64,000 nucleotides of DNA from Blautia pseudococcoides (GTDB lineage: Bacteria; Bacillota; Clostridia; Lachnospirales; Lachnospiraceae), in the NCBI RefSeq assembly GCF_001689125.2, contig NZ_CP015405.2, positions 339,001 through 403,000 of the forward strand, read 5' to 3'. Positions 63,833-64,000 of the stretch are shown in pieces. Both the position numbers and the translations under genes were made by a program. The first letter of the stretch is position 1; each line of letters starts with the position of its first letter. Below the pieces are notes generated by a model, which made no database searches, was not told the origin of the DNA, and saw only the letters and a program-made list of their open reading frames with translations.

Positions 63833-64000
63833 ATGAGTACATTTGGAGGAAAAACTCTATTGATCACAGGAGGGACTGGGTCTTTCGGAAATGCAGTTTT
63901 GAATCGGTTTCTTACAACGGATATCGGTGAAATCCGTATTTTTTCTCGGGATGAAAAAAAACAGGATGATATGAGACACGAATATCAAGCCAAATATCCA
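63833..64000 (+). CDS. nucleotide-sugar dehydratase/epimerase (CapE/WbjB/FnlA-like), cut by window end
   Basis: The first 56 codons: MSTFGGKTLLITGGTGSFGN, then FSRDEKKQDDMRHEYQAKYP. This is the N-terminus of UDP-GlcNAc 4,6-dehydratase/5-epimerases, the first enzyme for UDP-FucNAc or QuiNAc sugars. AAGGAG precedes the ATG. The polysaccharide cluster therefore continues past the window. Confidence 0.88.
   Translation, partial: MSTFGGKTLLITGGTGSFGNAVLNRFLTTDIGEIRIFSRDEKKQDDMRHEYQAKYP

Overview
The window looks like the chromosome of a gut-type Lachnospiraceae (Clostridia; Blautia-like would fit, but the genus is a guess). The basis is AGGAGG ribosome-binding sites throughout, a feoA-feoB operon with a Clostridia-type FeoB, a Bce-type ABC/two-component module, DUF3737 and BioY proteins, and many small accessory pieces.

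Layout. 1-6080: a partial EamA permease, an AraC regulator, a GNAT acetyltransferase and a heterodimeric ABC exporter. 6096-9511: a membrane diguanylate cyclase, a tyrosine recombinase and a decayed receiver domain. 9508-13430: an RpiR regulator divergent from an alanine-use pair (ald and an alanine/Na+ symporter). 13826-15533: a tyrosine recombinase followed by a 234-bp segment bounded by 25-bp inverted repeats that holds a near-consensus promoter facing an unknown 170-aa gene. This is a strong candidate for a phase-variable promoter. 15548-19173: remnants of sugar-use genes, a CNNM/CorC protein with a long leader, a metallophosphoesterase and two more remnants.

19194-40842 is a feoAB operon on the minus strand whose feoB is cut in two by a 19.45-kb element (20032-39490). 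The halves rejoin in frame at a 7-bp duplicated core, CACATGG. A large serine recombinase lies at the right end. The element carries a Bce-type transporter and two-component set, a DUF188 protein, a hybrid histidine kinase with an Hpt partner, a double-winged-helix GntR protein, a DUF3737 protein, a sugar acetyltransferase, a lipoprotein and several decayed genes. I see no conjugation genes.

41014-44998: a SatD remnant, bioY behind a leader of eight 55-bp tandem hairpin repeats, then a decayed response regulator and two decayed GH2 genes.

45074-64000: a TnpB-like protein in which all three RuvC catalytic positions appear substituted, followed by a strongly structured non-coding stretch where a guide RNA would be expected. 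A Wzx/Wzy-type surface polysaccharide cluster comes next: dehydratases, aminotransferases, sugar dehydrogenase, Gfo/Idh oxidoreductase, acyltransferases, initiating sugar transferase, two glycosyltransferases, polymerase and flippase. It runs off the window. The inactive TnpB-like protein plus structured RNA at the head of this cluster is the most interesting candidate for an undescribed regulatory system. Functions are read from motifs only; no database search was run.
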